Source: Eretmocerus hayati
Lineage: Eukaryota; Arthropoda; Insecta; Hymenoptera; Aphelinidae
DNA: 64,000 nt
Direction: 5' to 3'
Assembly: GCA_029851415.1 (NCBI GenBank)
Contig: CM056744.1
Location: forward strand, 118,576,838 to 118,640,837
A program made the position numbers and the translations under genes. Position 1 is the stretch's first letter. Every line of letters starts with the position of its first letter. Positions 38,367 through 49,918 of this stretch are shown piece by piece. The notes under the pieces are model-generated. The model had not been told where the DNA came from, searched no databases, and saw only the letters and a list, made by a program, of their open reading frames with translations.

Positions 38367-38678
38367 CTTACAAGGGGAGTCCGGAGTCTCCGGGTCCTGA
38401 AATCTCACCAAAATTTTTTACAGTTTCGTATCACCTAGAATATGAAGAATTCAGAGTAACTCTGTCAAATGGGCCCTGTGTCCGAAGTTACAGCCTGTAA
38501 CATTAGCATTGCCCATATAGGCCCATGTTAAAGGGTGATATATATAGATCTACTAGCAATGTTGTCGTTCCTGGCTATAGCTCAGAACAGAAGGCCCATT
38601 TGACAAAGTTGCTTACGAAACTGTGAAAAAATTTTGGTGAGATTTCAGGATCCGGAGACTCCGGATTCCCCTTGTTAG
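38367..38678. mobile_element. MITE copy C inside the Tigger relic
   Basis: The outer ends are CTTACAAGGGGA and TCCCCTTGTTAG, matching the MITE copies at 2192 and 2868. The arms carry GTCCGGAGTCTCCGGGTCCTG and its near-complement, and CTCACCAAAATTTTTTACAG with its complement, which are unlike the arms of copies A and B. The central core, with TAACATTAGCATTGCCCATA and TATATATAGATCTACTAGCA, is clearly the same as in A and B. It must be younger than the Tigger element it interrupts. Confidence 0.88.
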
Positions 38679-39201
38679 ATAGAAATTGTAGTTGTCCAAA
38701 TTCAATCAATACTACCTACAAAACAGCAGAGATATTCCGATCTGTTCTTCCAACACCATCTATCGCATATTACCCTGTTAACACGAATTAATTCGTGTTA
38801 ACCAGTTAACGCGAACTAATTCGTGTGAATCGGTTAACACGAATTAGTTCGTGTTAAGAAGTAACTGGAGCGTTCTGGTTAACCCGAACTCCTTGATAAC
38901 ACGAACAAAATTCCTGTCCCGTGAAATTCGTGTTAACGAGGGATGACTGTATAGTGGTCGGATAGTTAGCCAGTTGGGTTGAAACTCAACCAATATTATA
39001 AGGGTGAGATTGAATCAATGCCACCAATCCGAATTGAACCATTGACGAAAGTTGCATAACTTGGATTCTTCAGTTATTTCCATTCGTTCACGGAAACACA
39101 CGAAAAAACTTGTTAACTTGACCCAACAGTGTCCCTCGAGGCCCACGACCTATCAATCTCATGAGTCGGAGTGGGCAAAGTTTTTACGCTAAGTAGAGAC
39201 T

Positions 39202-39265
39202 TGGCTGACACGGACGAGCGATCACACCCACCGGATACGATCCCTGACGAAACGTTGCTTAACAT
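39202..39265 (-). repeat. 5S rRNA-like segment (diverged)
   Basis: On the minus strand it reads GTTAAGCAACGTTTCGTC, then GATCGTATCCGGTGGGTGTG, aligning with the A-box to C-box part of 5S rRNA (TTAAGC...GGATGGGTGACC). The C-box half is damaged. It is a close relative of the better-preserved segment at 49861-49918. Confidence 0.65.
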
Positions 39266-39715
39266 GGATATGTGGCCAAAAAGGCTTTCAGGTAGCCGCA
39301 CCAGACTGATTTCATTCGTTGTCAAAAAGCTGCGACGAAATAAGCTGTGAGCCTTTCCGACCAGGAACAATGCATGTAGAAATTCGTAAAATATTCGGAA
39401 ACGGCACTTCTCCGACAAGTCATGTAAAGTGTCATGTTGAGGTATCTCACTGGTGGCTATATGTGGATATTCTGAGGGTGTATTCTTGGTCAAAGGAGTT
39501 CTATTCACATCACTGAAAAACCCCGTGGATCCAGACCCGATCGAAAACTCAAAAAATGGAAAATGGGGTTCGTACAATGACGAATTATTTTTATCAATTT
39601 GCGAATTTGGCCGAACGATGTTTTGGAAGTGGTCTAAAAACGCGGAGATTATTTATACCCTACAATAACCATACAAAACAATTAGGGTTACGGCCTCATA
39701 CAAACTAAGATGATG

Positions 39716-39940
39716 GGACCATGACATAGAAGGAATAGACTGCGGGTCCGCTATACCGGCTATGGTCATCGATGGATAGGACTTTGCGTGAGAGCGAGAG
39801 AGACAGCGTGCTCTAAGACACAGGCCTTTTAACACACGAACCCTATGTTGTATCTCTCTCGCTCTCATTGGAGGCCTCGATGACCACGGCCGGAATACGA
39901 GACCCGCTGTCTATGTCTTCTATGTCTATGGATTGGACCC
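39716..39940. mobile_element. Foldback element nested in the 39 kb element
   Basis: The arms of about 95 bases are inverted: GACATAGAAGGAATAGACTG with CTATGTCTTCTATGTC, GCTATGGTCATCGA with TCGATGACCACGGC, and TGAGAGCGAGAGAGA with TCTCTCTCGCTCTCA. The centre is about 30 bases. It has no coding capacity. Confidence 0.88.
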
Positions 39941-40080
39941 TGGGAGGCGTGAAATATTCATTCACATGTACGGAACTCAACATAAAATTGTCGGGTAATA
40001 TCGACTCGATCAACCTGATTAAAATTTTTTCCCAACCACGTGGTTGAAAATTCGTTGCATATTTTTTGCAGTGTGATCAA

Positions 40081-41588
40081 ACTGCATGAATTCGATGAAA
40101 TTGGAGAGCAGAGTTTGTTTTAGAGTGAGGTTGCAGTAAGAGTTCTGTGACATGTCACGTGTGACACCAAATCTTGACTGCCAAAAAAATGATTATACAT
40201 TCGAATTCAGATCGACCACATTAAAGTGGGATGAGTTTATTTCAAAACTGAAATAATATCTATTACTGATTGGTTTCTAACATCAACATGGATTTTGTTA
40301 TTTTGTGCCTTATGACAGCGTTAAAGATAGCATTTGTCCATAGTATCGAGAAAAAAGCAATGACAATAATTTCGACTCCTTATTGCTTCATTCAGTTCCG
40401 GTGCAAGCTATAATCTATGAAATACCCTAACAAAACGGTACTCTGATGATAATTAGAGGATGTCCGTGGAATGTGTCGAAAAACTAACGACACGTAACGA
40501 GAGAGAAAAAAAAGTGGTCGTAAATATAGGGAATCGATTGTTAACGACGCTGAAACTCGGATGAAAAATTGATGGGTCTTGGCCATCAGAGCCATTCTTT
40601 CTGTATGATTACGGCTCTGAATTGCGAGTCCGATTGTCCTTCGTCTCTTATGCTCGTCCTTTTACCCCCTTCGCTTTCACTCTCAAGAAGAGACAATGCA
40701 TTTGCACAAATGGCGTACTATCACGGGTGTGATTGGACACATCATCGTAATACTTTTTTCATATATTTAATGTTATTCCGACACTTGAATTAATTGATCT
40801 CGATAATCTGGAGAAACTGATTTGTGCGAAAGTAATGATTCATTAGCTGTTCATGTAAAATTGGAGCGAGAGTTTCATCAAACAAAAAGAAATTCTTCAA
40901 GGATACAATTTTGAATTTCGAAGATTCTAAGTTCTGAGTAACACGTTCAAACGATGACAAACAACGCGATGAATCAAAATAAAGTAACATGCATGTGAAA
41001 TACGTGACGGGCGAGTCACTGAAAATCAACTCATGAACATGGCTCACTCGATTCGAAATTGGTCGTTTACTTTCCTAAAATCTGACTCAAGTCTGTTTTT
41101 CAAACTAAATTCCCATTCATCAAAAGAATCTAGGGTATAACCATTGAAAATTCCCACGAAGAGTTTGACAAAACGATATGAAAAACAGAAATTCTATCGT
41201 ACGTTCATTGGAATGTCAACAGAACCGAGGTAAATGACGAATATTTACCTTGTGACACATTCTCCAAGTATGCGCTAACATAGTATGAATGAGATTCTGT
41301 CATAATTTGAGCTTGAAAACAATTCCTCACTCAAGGATGTGATTATTGACTCTAGTATTAGTCTTTAGAAATGAAATTGGTTCAACGGCACCCAACAATC
41401 GAGGGGAGCTGTCAAAATTTTCAATTTACGTCATAATAAAGTTTAGTTCAATGACAAATTTGTAGAGGAACATGTGTTCAAACAGAACGTCGTCGCAAAA
41501 AAGTATCAATACCGAGTACCGTTCTGGATAATTTTCAGTTCACTGTTGAGTATCTTCCAAACTAGTTGTCACTGAATTCGTGTAAAAA
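40081..41588. other. Upstream region of the 41.6 kb gene
   Basis: No exon or repeat recognised. Just before the start codon, TTTTCAGTTCACTG at about 41534-41547 resembles an arthropod initiator (TCAGT) and could mark the transcription start, with no clear TATA box 30 bases upstream. Confidence 0.4.
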
Positions 41589-42371
41589 ATGACTCCTCGC
41601 TGTCTCGTATTCTTCATTGGACTTTTCGTCATCGCATCTGGTGTGGAATCACTATCCCTATTCGACGTACTTCCCTATCTAGACAAACTGAGATATTTGG
41701 AATCTCATATGGCTCCGTCGGTAAGAGATGATGTTGAGATTTCTTCATACCTAACTTTTTTTGCCTTGAAGCTTGAACAAACTAGCATGAAATAATACTG
41801 GATCAAAGTCCAAATCAGTATTATTATACCATTTTTTTCTTTGAATCTCGATAAAAATCTCCAAAACATGGATAAAATCTAGTCACCATGCTTGTCACTC
41901 TCAAACAAGTATCATGCCCTGATCAGAACCCGTATGTACCGAGAAAATTTCACTCCGATAAAAAAATTTGCAGTCTAATAACTTCCTTTCATGACTGATT
42001 ACACCTTCAAAAATTATTTTGTCCGTAGTCGTCGACATTTAGACAATTTCGTATTATGAATTGGATGAAAGATCAACATGAACATGCAAAATGTGAATTT
42101 CTCCCGCAGGATATCCAAAATGTAATTGCATTTGCAAGAAGAGTGGGTGCTGGTTACTCTTCGGACTGTCAACTCAATGCGGCACTGCAATGTATAGACT
42201 ACGTCATCTCCGCAGTACAAAACAATAATTGGGTCAATTTTGAGGCCAATTTAAGCTACTGTCTCGTAAGTATATGTCACTATATTCATGATGATCAGGA
42301 TGAAGTAGAGTGTGACTGGTGTCATTATGGAAAATACAAATGTCACGCATGTTTTCAAAATATTTCAGTAA
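41589..42371 (+). CDS. Small secreted protein, Cys pattern C-x24-C-x7-C-x22-C
   Basis: Exon 1 (41589-41720, 44 codons) encodes a strong signal peptide, MTPRCLVFFIGLFVIASG, with cleavage likely near residue 21. It ends at GTAAGA. Exon 2 (42029-42265, 79 codons) follows TTTTGTCCGTAG and keeps the frame; both junctions are phase 0. The mature chain has four Cys, at 66, 91, 99 and 122, and looks helical. Exon 2 ends at GTAAGT. Three endings are possible. A 103-base intron (42266-42368, acceptor TATTTCAG) puts TAA at the junction, giving 123 residues and two disulfides. Splicing to 43266 gives 138 residues and an odd Cys. Retention reads on to 42400 and adds seven Cys. I prefer the first. I do not recognise the family; a secreted effector, venom or haemolymph factor is speculation. 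The introns and signal peptide make the gene convincing. Confidence 0.75.
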
Positions 42372-42400
42372 CTACACGATATTGTTCGTGCATTAATTAA
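42266..42400 (+). other. Cys-rich read-through of intron 2
   Basis: If the GTAAGT at 42266 is not used, the frame continues for 44 residues with seven Cys, including ECDWC, KCHAC and YCSC, and then stops at 42398-42400. This density is surprising for intron sequence. It may be a real alternative C-terminus, or chance. Confidence 0.35.
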
Positions 42401-43265
42401 TTAAAATGAAAGCTTGTGAAACAAGCTGAGCTGGTGCATGAGTGGAATACGATTAAAAATTATATGCACACGAAAGGCCGGAAATGCGTGAGCAGATATT
42501 AGCTTCGTATGCCGTATAGACGGGTATAATTATATTAGTGCTGTACAGTGTAGGCATTTCTGATGATTGAATACAGCTGTGCTAATGCTATGAAATTTCT
42601 ATATAAAGTCGTTCCAAGTATTGCCCAGAAACGTGAAAATCACGAATGAACGAATAAGTAATCGAGTGATAAGAGTCAGTTCTACGCAAACAAAAAATTG
42701 ATCAGTGTTTTCATGCGATTCTCCGATATTTGGATGACTGTGTAAGTTTACATAAAATAGTATTCGCACCTGGTTCATTAAATTCTCCACTTTGAAGCGA
42801 TTATTTCGACCCTCGACTGCGGCTATGGCCGAGAAACAATTGCTCAGAAGCAAGCTACAACCTCATGGACACTATTGCAATACCGAAATCTTGACTAATC
42901 TACTCATCATGACTTTAAAGATCCGCGAGTAGACGATTTTGGACCAGGAAATGATTCTAGTTCAGCTCAAATGCGGTTTGTTATTTTTGAAGGACGTATA
43001 CGAACTGGTATTTATCGTTTGGGAAAATTCTCATGATTTTCGTAAGAAATTGTTTCGATTAATACAATCATCATATTTGAAGATCCGATCAACGTTTTTC
43101 GGAAGACAATATCATCTTTTTCAATCCTTGATATCCGATCTCGAATACACCAACTTGGTTATTTATGAGAGAAAAAAAATTTTTTTTTGAGCGGCAAAAT
43201 ATTTCTTGACTATTGTCAGTATTCAATGGCAAAAATGACAATTTATATTCAAATTCAACTTTCAG

Positions 43266-43313
43266 GTCAATGGTATCAAATCCAATACACAACTGTGCTG
43301 GCCGATTCAGTAG
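43266..43313 (+). other. Alternative 3' exon of the 41.6 kb gene
   Basis: A good acceptor, CAACTTTCAG, precedes a phase-0 frame of 15 codons ending at TAG. AATAAA at 43547-43552 could serve as its poly(A) signal. Confidence 0.3.
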
Positions 43314-43546
43314 CAGATACAGATACTACCGCCACCATCCATTGGAATCTGATCCATTGTTGCTGTAATAATAGGCTTATCACAACAAAATTTTTTCCGC
43401 CATACGACCATGTTCATTATGAGCAATCAAGGATTTACCCTACTAAAATATACATGTAGATTGGGAATATCAACGCCACTCATTTGAAATTTTGTACCCT
43501 CCATATGCACGTGCCAAGGGTACACATGTGCCATGTAAATTCGGAC

Positions 43547-43552
43547 AATAAA
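43547..43552 (+). terminator. Candidate poly(A) signal AATAAA
   Basis: A canonical hexamer on the plus strand about 235 bases after the stop codon of the alternative 3' exon. Confidence 0.35.
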
Positions 43553-46131
43553 GAATCTCGATATCCCGTTATATCATCGAAAATCAAGAAGAATACCACT
43601 CCCCAGCATCATCCAGAATTCACAGCTCTCAAAAAAAATTGCAACCTCATCCCAATATATTGATAACAATATACTTAAACCGCACCCACCGCATCGTCAT
43701 CCAAAAGATATTTTAGGGCTTCTTGACCGAGATTTTGTCGAATATATAAAGCTACTTTTCGAACCCCACGCACGCAAGATACACAAGAGAAGTGCACCGC
43801 AAGGCAAAGTATGAGCCTACATCCATACATCAGCTATCATGCAAAAGAGCCAGCTCAGGATTATGAAGCAAACACACACACATACACTCGAGATATTACC
43901 TATGCAGATCTGAGGAGGCTCAAAAGCCAACAATAACCCATTAAGCGATCCGTAACGGTTGTGTCCTCGGGGCAGATATACTCACGTCGCGTCATATTAC
44001 AGGTCTCAAGGCGTTTTAGTAGACCTATTCTCCATCACGGCAATAATCATAGTCAAAGTCAGTGCAGTCGTACCTTACAATGTGACGCCCCCGCGCTAAT
44101 CGCATTGCTCACGCTATATGGAATACCCCAGCTGTATTCTATTATATTCTATCAAGTCTTTCAAGAGTTTATCGCTCTCTGAGATTCCTGAGCTGTAAAT
44201 ATCAAGCCTACCCATACTACTTCTCGACGTTTGACTTCTGAAGCTTTAATAGACTAGCTGCTGCAAGGTGTAAGAGCCTCAAGAACTAGCGTAGAAGAAT
44301 ATGAGACCGGGGATTTCTTCTTTTAGTGTGGTACGATGAATTTTTGAGCTATGTGTGGAATGAAATGCGAGCTTTTGAATCTATATCTGAAGGCGGTTGA
44401 GAGAGAAATTGGGTCGAGTGCATTGGAAATTATTCAAATTGAAACGCAAACGCTGCTGCTCGTGTGGTGTGCTCAGTGCTTTATTCAAGACATCGAATTT
44501 GAGTATCTCGTATAAGTGGAACGATCGATTCGAGACGCGAGCAAGGGTTGGGCGGATCGAAATAGGTATGCGTACTAGTTCTGGCTTAGTAAAGGAAATT
44601 TACATTCTTGATATCAATAATGTTGAAGTTTATGTGATTTTTTAATTCAATTGGCTCATTCGATTGATGAAATTGTACCGGAGCACTATCGTGGTACGGT
44701 AAATGATTCACTACAAGCATTAAATTGACGCACGAGAAAGACTAATTGCTATCATCAAAATAAAATTCCCAAGTCCCAAAACTACTCCGGTACTACATCA
44801 AACCTGTTTGAAACTTTTCTTTATTCAGTTTGAGGAATTTCCAAATATTTTTACGATTTCTCATTCGAGATTTCGCAATTGTAACATCTGGTGGAAGTAG
44901 CAAATTTTTATTAAAAATTAGAGTTTCTTGTATGGCATGCTCTTTCTGTTCGCACTAGCAGAATTCAATTCACCATCGTCTTCGATTCATTTCTTCATTC
45001 TGGGGCAAAATATTCTTCAAGAATACTATTTCAAAAGATTCAAGACGGATATCCGGACCCTCGGAAATAAACGTCTATAGGGCTCTCACTTGCTATTTGC
45101 ATACGCAGATCTCAAAACGCTCCCTTTATGCCAATATCGCTTTGAATCCAACAAATACGGTCTATTTACTCACGAATATGATGGAAGAAAGACAAGTGGA
45201 CTATGGGGGTGTGCACTCACCTGAAACAAAAAAAAGAAACTTATGAACATTCATATTTTCAGGAATAACTGAATCATATAGAGGAATAATAATATTCTCG
45301 AAATCCGTCGTGCTTGGGATGTGGGAGTTCACTTACGCTAGTTGTGTCAATCTTCATTCCTAAATTGGCTAGTTTGGTTGTGGAGGTATTCAGAATTTGT
45401 GAAAATTCATGGTTGATCCGTGGGAGAGAATTCATGATGTTGATTTGATCTATACATCAATCAAATGGAGGGCAAATAAAGGGAGGCAAAATTTTGCATG
45501 TATACGACCAGCACCCATGGCACAACGGAGCACGTAAACATATCTTAAACCTTCATTGGGAATTAGATTGACCACCAGTATTGATCACTCGTCGATACAG
45601 CGAGTTCATCTTTTCTTATAATTTGGTCATGAATTCCTGGATTTTTTCAGGAATTTTTTCAGTACGAGACGTTTACAAGCTCATCGATGATTTTGGTGAA
45701 AGTAAATGTCAAGTAAAATCCCTCCAAACCCTGATGACTGTCAATCAAAAACGGTTAAGGAGGTTCGATGGTCTTGACGAAGATTTAGAGATTGCGACGA
45801 AACCTTTTACATGATTATCTTTGAGACAAATAAATACTCTGTGAATTTTTTCAGTATTCTTCACCAGGCGTTTTTTCGAGATCTAAGCTCTTACATTTTT
45901 CGAAATAACATGGTCTCTTATGGACGGTGTCACCAAAACAAGCCTAGCACCTCTTGAGATGTAGAGAAAATTCTCATAAAATATTCAGACGATAGAGGAT
46001 TTCCCAACGAACAATAATACCTTTTGGTCATCACAGCTTACCATGCATTTTGTAGAAATATGATCGAATTGTTGTCGAAAATCATCAACATATAGGTATA
46101 CTCGCCGTGTATTTTCGTGCAGCCGAGCGGC

Positions 46132-46143
46132 AGGTTAGGTTAG
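46132..46143 (+). repeat. Short TTAGG-type (insect telomere-like) array
   Basis: AGGTTAGGTTAG. Two and a half units only, an interstitial occurrence. Confidence 0.5.
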
Positions 46144-47536
46144 TTTTCGTCTTCCCCCTCACCGATCCCTCATGACACCATCGAACCTCCTTAACCCATC
46201 CTCGGACCCATCAAACAACTAATAGTTTTACCACCAAAGCTACACGGTAACGTAAGTTAAAGTAAGGTACAACTCAAACCAAACTTTCTAACCGGTCGAG
46301 GGAAACATTTTATTGACCAATGCCTTCCATCTGAGAGTTGAACACAATATCTTGATCAATATTCCATGCCCCAATCTTACAATGAGACCTGCAACTCGCA
46401 AAGCAGCATCATTTTTGTTTTGTTTCTTCAATGCCTTTGTATTGAATCGATTTATCGAAAATGGTTCACTCTCTAATCAAGATCTCTTGAAATCCACGTT
46501 CCTTAATTTACCTGAGCCACTAATGGCATAGAAGCCCATCAAAGTTCGTCGATAAATGGAGCAATATTTCCCTTGCGATGATTGCAAAACAGTGGCTAAG
46601 CATTTCACCCATTGAATCAATAGCCTAATGAACATTAAGATCGTATCCGACAACAAGCAATTATGAGTTTTAATGCTTGTAAAGCTATTGGGTGCCGTAA
46701 TGGGGGCACACTGTGATTAATCTGAGCATGTGAAATTGGGGCGTGTTCAACACTTTTACAATCATGCTAATGTTTCAGAGTTTTATTGTAAAGAATTCTA
46801 TCGACAACGAACTCGGTCAAAGATAGATCATTAACTCTAAATGGAAGAAAATGGACTATAAGTGCGTTGTATATTAACGGTGTTGATAATGGACCACGAA
46901 GGTTGAAAAAAAGTCTCGATAAGGTGATCCAAAAACGGCAGGCACGAGGTTGCTAAAATGTATATCAGCATCATGATCATAAACTTTGATTATCAGCTGG
47001 TGTCATTCAATACTCAAACTTTAATGGGTGAAGTTGATGTCAAAGAAAAGCACTCTGATCGTGATAGTGCATAATAGTCTCAGTGACTTGAATAAGTAAT
47101 GGATTTTTCCAAATAACACCAAGAGATAAAAGAGACAATCTATAGTCATTAATTCATTCTGTCTATGAATAAGGAATAACCTCAATTTTTTACTCCCCCA
47201 TGAAACCAAATTACTATGAAAATTCGTACAAGATGGCAAGCCGGTCATCCTGATTCTTTGAGAGACACCGAATGATTCGATAGTACTTATTCGAATGGAT
47301 TGTCATTCACAATAATGTACTGGTTCACTCAAAGGTATGAATGAAACCGATCAAAACACCTTTGTAATTCTCACGCCGATTATCGTGATCCTCAGAAAGC
47401 AGCAAGTCATTTGGAGTCCCGCAATACAGACCGCTACTACCATCGAGTGCACTTCGTCATAAAAACCGGTTCTTCCGATCTTCTGGCCATATCCCACAAG
47501 TTCTGATGTCTCATAACCAAACCGTCCACGCGTGAA

Positions 47537-47568
47537 CGGTTTATCCCATCCGAGGATGGGATAAACCG
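47537..47568. repeat. Perfect 15-bp hairpin with 2-base spacer
   Basis: CGGTTTATCCCATCC, spacer GA, then GGATGGGATAAACCG. There is no mismatch. There is no T-run after it and no larger inverted repeat around it. Confidence 0.9.
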
Positions 47569-49507
47569 CGAAGCAGGTGACGCTACATCATTTGTGTGTG
47601 GGCGTCGATGCTCTAAAGCATAAATACATAATTTTGACCCCGAAATTCCACAGATGTTACGATGCGAGGTAATCGGTTAATTCATATGACCAATTCCTGT
47701 TCAATTCCGCTCATGGTGTGAAAAATGATTCAAGTGCCGTGATAGATAGATAAATAATGGGTCATTTGAAATATTTCAAATGATTTTCTAGGGCAACTGG
47801 CCGGTTTGATTTGAACTATGAAATCCAGAGGTCTTTGGATTAAGTCGGAGTGAACGATTTCTTCATTGAGGAAATGTTGAGGCCGAAAGTTCTATCGAAT
47901 GAGGTTCTGTCATCGCATTTCAATACAGAATCGTATGAATCATCTGATTTCGCGATCGCTGATGACCCAGTTAGGCTGATCAAACTTAATAAAAATCGTT
48001 AAAAATACTGTACGAACGCAATGGATTGCAGAGACGTATTTTCCATCTTTACATTAGTACATAATTATGATTTAGTGAGTGACTGGCTGCGTAGTCGAAT
48101 TGGGGGAAGAATATTTGTCGGAAATTCTACCGCGCATGATCAGCATTCGATTTTGATTTGACAAGGATTGACATCTCTGTAAACTCGTATATATTTCTGG
48201 GATCGGTTTCACTCAGAACGACCAGCCATAACACAGTCTTCACGGCGAAGTGTACAATAAATCCAAATTTGCATCACGTTCAAAGCTCAAATGTAAATTT
48301 ACCCTCTATCTGCATGCACGAGAAGTTCAATTTCAACGATAGCAAACCTTGGAAAACCATTACTATTGTGAAAATTTCTCGGCTCAAATGTGCCTCTAGC
48401 AAAGATTGTACAGAATCCAATATCTCCTCATCCTGCAACCAAGATTCGCGCCATCATCAGTTTGTCATGCGTCGGAGCATTTCCTCGCTCTTTGCTCATT
48501 CCACAGGTTCTCTCATCTCATATCTGCATGTAAAATAAGCGATAATACAAATTTGTACTCGCAGCAATAATCACCCGTCACTCTCCTCTCTTCTCCAACT
48601 TTATTATACAAAATCTCATTGCATACACTAATCCACTATTCGCGCTTTCTACCTCCATCTTATTTCCACCTATCTCAGAATAATGCTAATTTGAAAAATG
48701 AAAAATTGCACACACATATCCACGGCGTCAACATTCCGAGCTCTGCGAAATTGCTGTTGAGGTGATTTTTCAAAACATGGAAGAGGCCTCGGGAAGAGGC
48801 AGATTCGAGTGGTGGCGGGCATATATGTGGCTGATAAATTTTCAAGAGAAACGTGGAGTACAAGTGTATGATGGTAAAGAAGTTGAATTGGCAACCAGTC
48901 AAGAGGTCAATCGCATTCCGGTTCGTCTGTATAATTGGGCCCGCACACGCACCGATGATACATTATTCAAGCGAGTTGAAATATATGGGGGTTAACGTGT
49001 GCGTCTCGAGAGTAACCTCCTATACTTGTGTGGAATGAAGGTTATCGTGAACCTACTAAATATTCAGGACCCATATACGGAGACTCGAGATTTTGAGAGA
49101 CTCCGAAGATACATTTGCAACATATTATGCAAAAATAGTATGAATTCATGCAAAGTAAATCAGAGGAAAATACTCAGTGTTCACTATGTTACATAGATCT
49201 GAACTATAATCGAATTATTCTCAATAAGAAAAATTACCTTTGAGTCTGGAAAGATGGTGTTCAACATTTCCATCGGAAACATTAAGATTACCCTGTGAAA
49301 GATTCATTCAAAGAAACTTCATCCAGCTTGTTTGAATATTCGACGGTTGTGGGTACGACTACGCGATTTGTGAGATAGATACTAAGGTGGTGGTCTCCGG
49401 ACAATATTTTTGGGTCAGAAAAATGAAATCTTCACGTTTTTCGGTAAGCAGATCTAGGGAGAAACATCGTTGGTAACCGCGCGAGCCATTTCGGTAGAAA
49501 TCATTTA

Positions 49508-49560
49508 AGTTAAGCAACGTTTTTGGGATTCATATTCGGATGGTTAATCGCCCGTATTAG
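49508..49560 (+). repeat. 5S rRNA-like segment, plus strand
   Basis: AGTTAAGCAACGTTTTTGGG then TTCGGATGGTTAATCGCC. The box-A part TTAAGC is intact; the C-box region GGATGGGTGACCGCC is mutated. It forms an inverted pair with 49615-49667. Confidence 0.7.
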
Positions 49561-49614
49561 TTTGCGAAGACTATAATACATATTTGTTTGTGATCAAAAA
49601 CTAGGCAAATGCGA

Positions 49615-49667
49615 GATGAGTGGTCACTAATCCGGCTACTGAATCCCGAAAACGTTGCTTAACATGA
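49615..49667 (-). repeat. 5S rRNA-like segment, minus strand
   Basis: On the minus strand it reads CATGTTAAGCAACGTTTTCG, then GGATTCAGTAGCCGGATTAG and TGACC. It is the inverted partner of 49508-49560, with about 55 bases between them, so the pair can form a hairpin. Confidence 0.7.
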
Positions 49668-49860
49668 GTTTTTTCCGAAAAGGCTCGCGCGGACACCGCT
49701 GCTGTTTTTTTTCTATTCGTTTTTTGAAATTTCGTGATGGAACTTGTTTTACTGACTCAAAAATGTCGTCCGGAAACTACCGTTTACCAATCTCACGCAT
49801 CTCCTTTATTATACCCATAACAATAGAGTCGAAGTGTTATTTACGTGACCTAGGCATGCT

Positions 49861-49918
49861 AGACCCAGATGGGCGGTCACCCATCCGGATACGATTACCG
49901 CCAAAACGTTGCTTAACC
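49861..49918 (-). repeat. 5S rRNA-like segment, best preserved
   Basis: On the minus strand it reads GTTAAGCAACGTTTTGGCGG, then TAATCGTATCCGGATGGGTG and ACCGCC. In 5S rRNA genes the conserved internal promoter reads TTAAGCAACGT... GGATGGGTGACCGCC. The distance from TTAAGC to GATGGG (25 bases here) is within a base of the usual one. The sequence upstream of box A and the 3' end of 5S rRNA are not recognisable, so it is not a 5S gene. It could be a 5S-derived (SINE3-type) head. Confidence 0.78.

Larger units (their letters stand above)
37518..38949 (+). mobile_element. pogo/Tigger-family transposon, dead, with nested MITE
   Basis: It has perfect terminal inverted repeats: CAGTCATCCCTCGTTAACAC at the left and the exact complement at the right, each flanked by TA (37516-37517 and 38950-38951). 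Repeated TTAACACGAA sites follow each end: at least four within the first 130 bases, and several between 38775 and 38935. These are likely transposase-binding sites. The interior holds a broken transposase gene (37756-38286) and a later MITE insertion (38367-38678). Most of the catalytic half is missing, so it cannot move itself. Confidence 0.93.
38952..40080. mobile_element. TTGGTTGAA-ended element with 5S-like segment
   Basis: The left end has GCCAGTTGGGTTGAAACTCA and the right end has CCACGTGGTTGAAAATTCG, then TTTTTTGCAGTGTGATCAAAC, matching the terminal arrays and right edge of the element at 24461-25033. It begins immediately after the Tigger right TA. Inside are a 5S rRNA-like segment (39202-39265, minus) and a nested foldback (39716-39940). 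The open frames, such as 39113-39577 minus, overlap these repeats and are not taken as genes. Confidence 0.65.
43553..49284. other. Non-coding stretch
   Basis: No supported gene in 5.7 kb. It holds a short CA-rich patch near 43868, a TTAGG-like array at 46132, a perfect hairpin at 47537, and a 126-residue plus frame (48158-48538) with no recognised domain. Confidence 0.5.

Noticed and set aside
39113..39577. 154-residue minus-strand open frame
   Set aside because: It runs through the 5S-like segment and other repeat sequence of the element at 38952 and shows no domain.
46132..46143. Telomere or telomere-fusion site
   Set aside because: Only two and a half TTAGG units are present, which is ordinary interstitial sequence in many insect genomes.
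49861..49918. Functional 5S rRNA gene
   Set aside because: Only the internal promoter-like part is recognisable. The 5' and 3' stem sequences of 5S rRNA are missing and no T-run follows in the right place.
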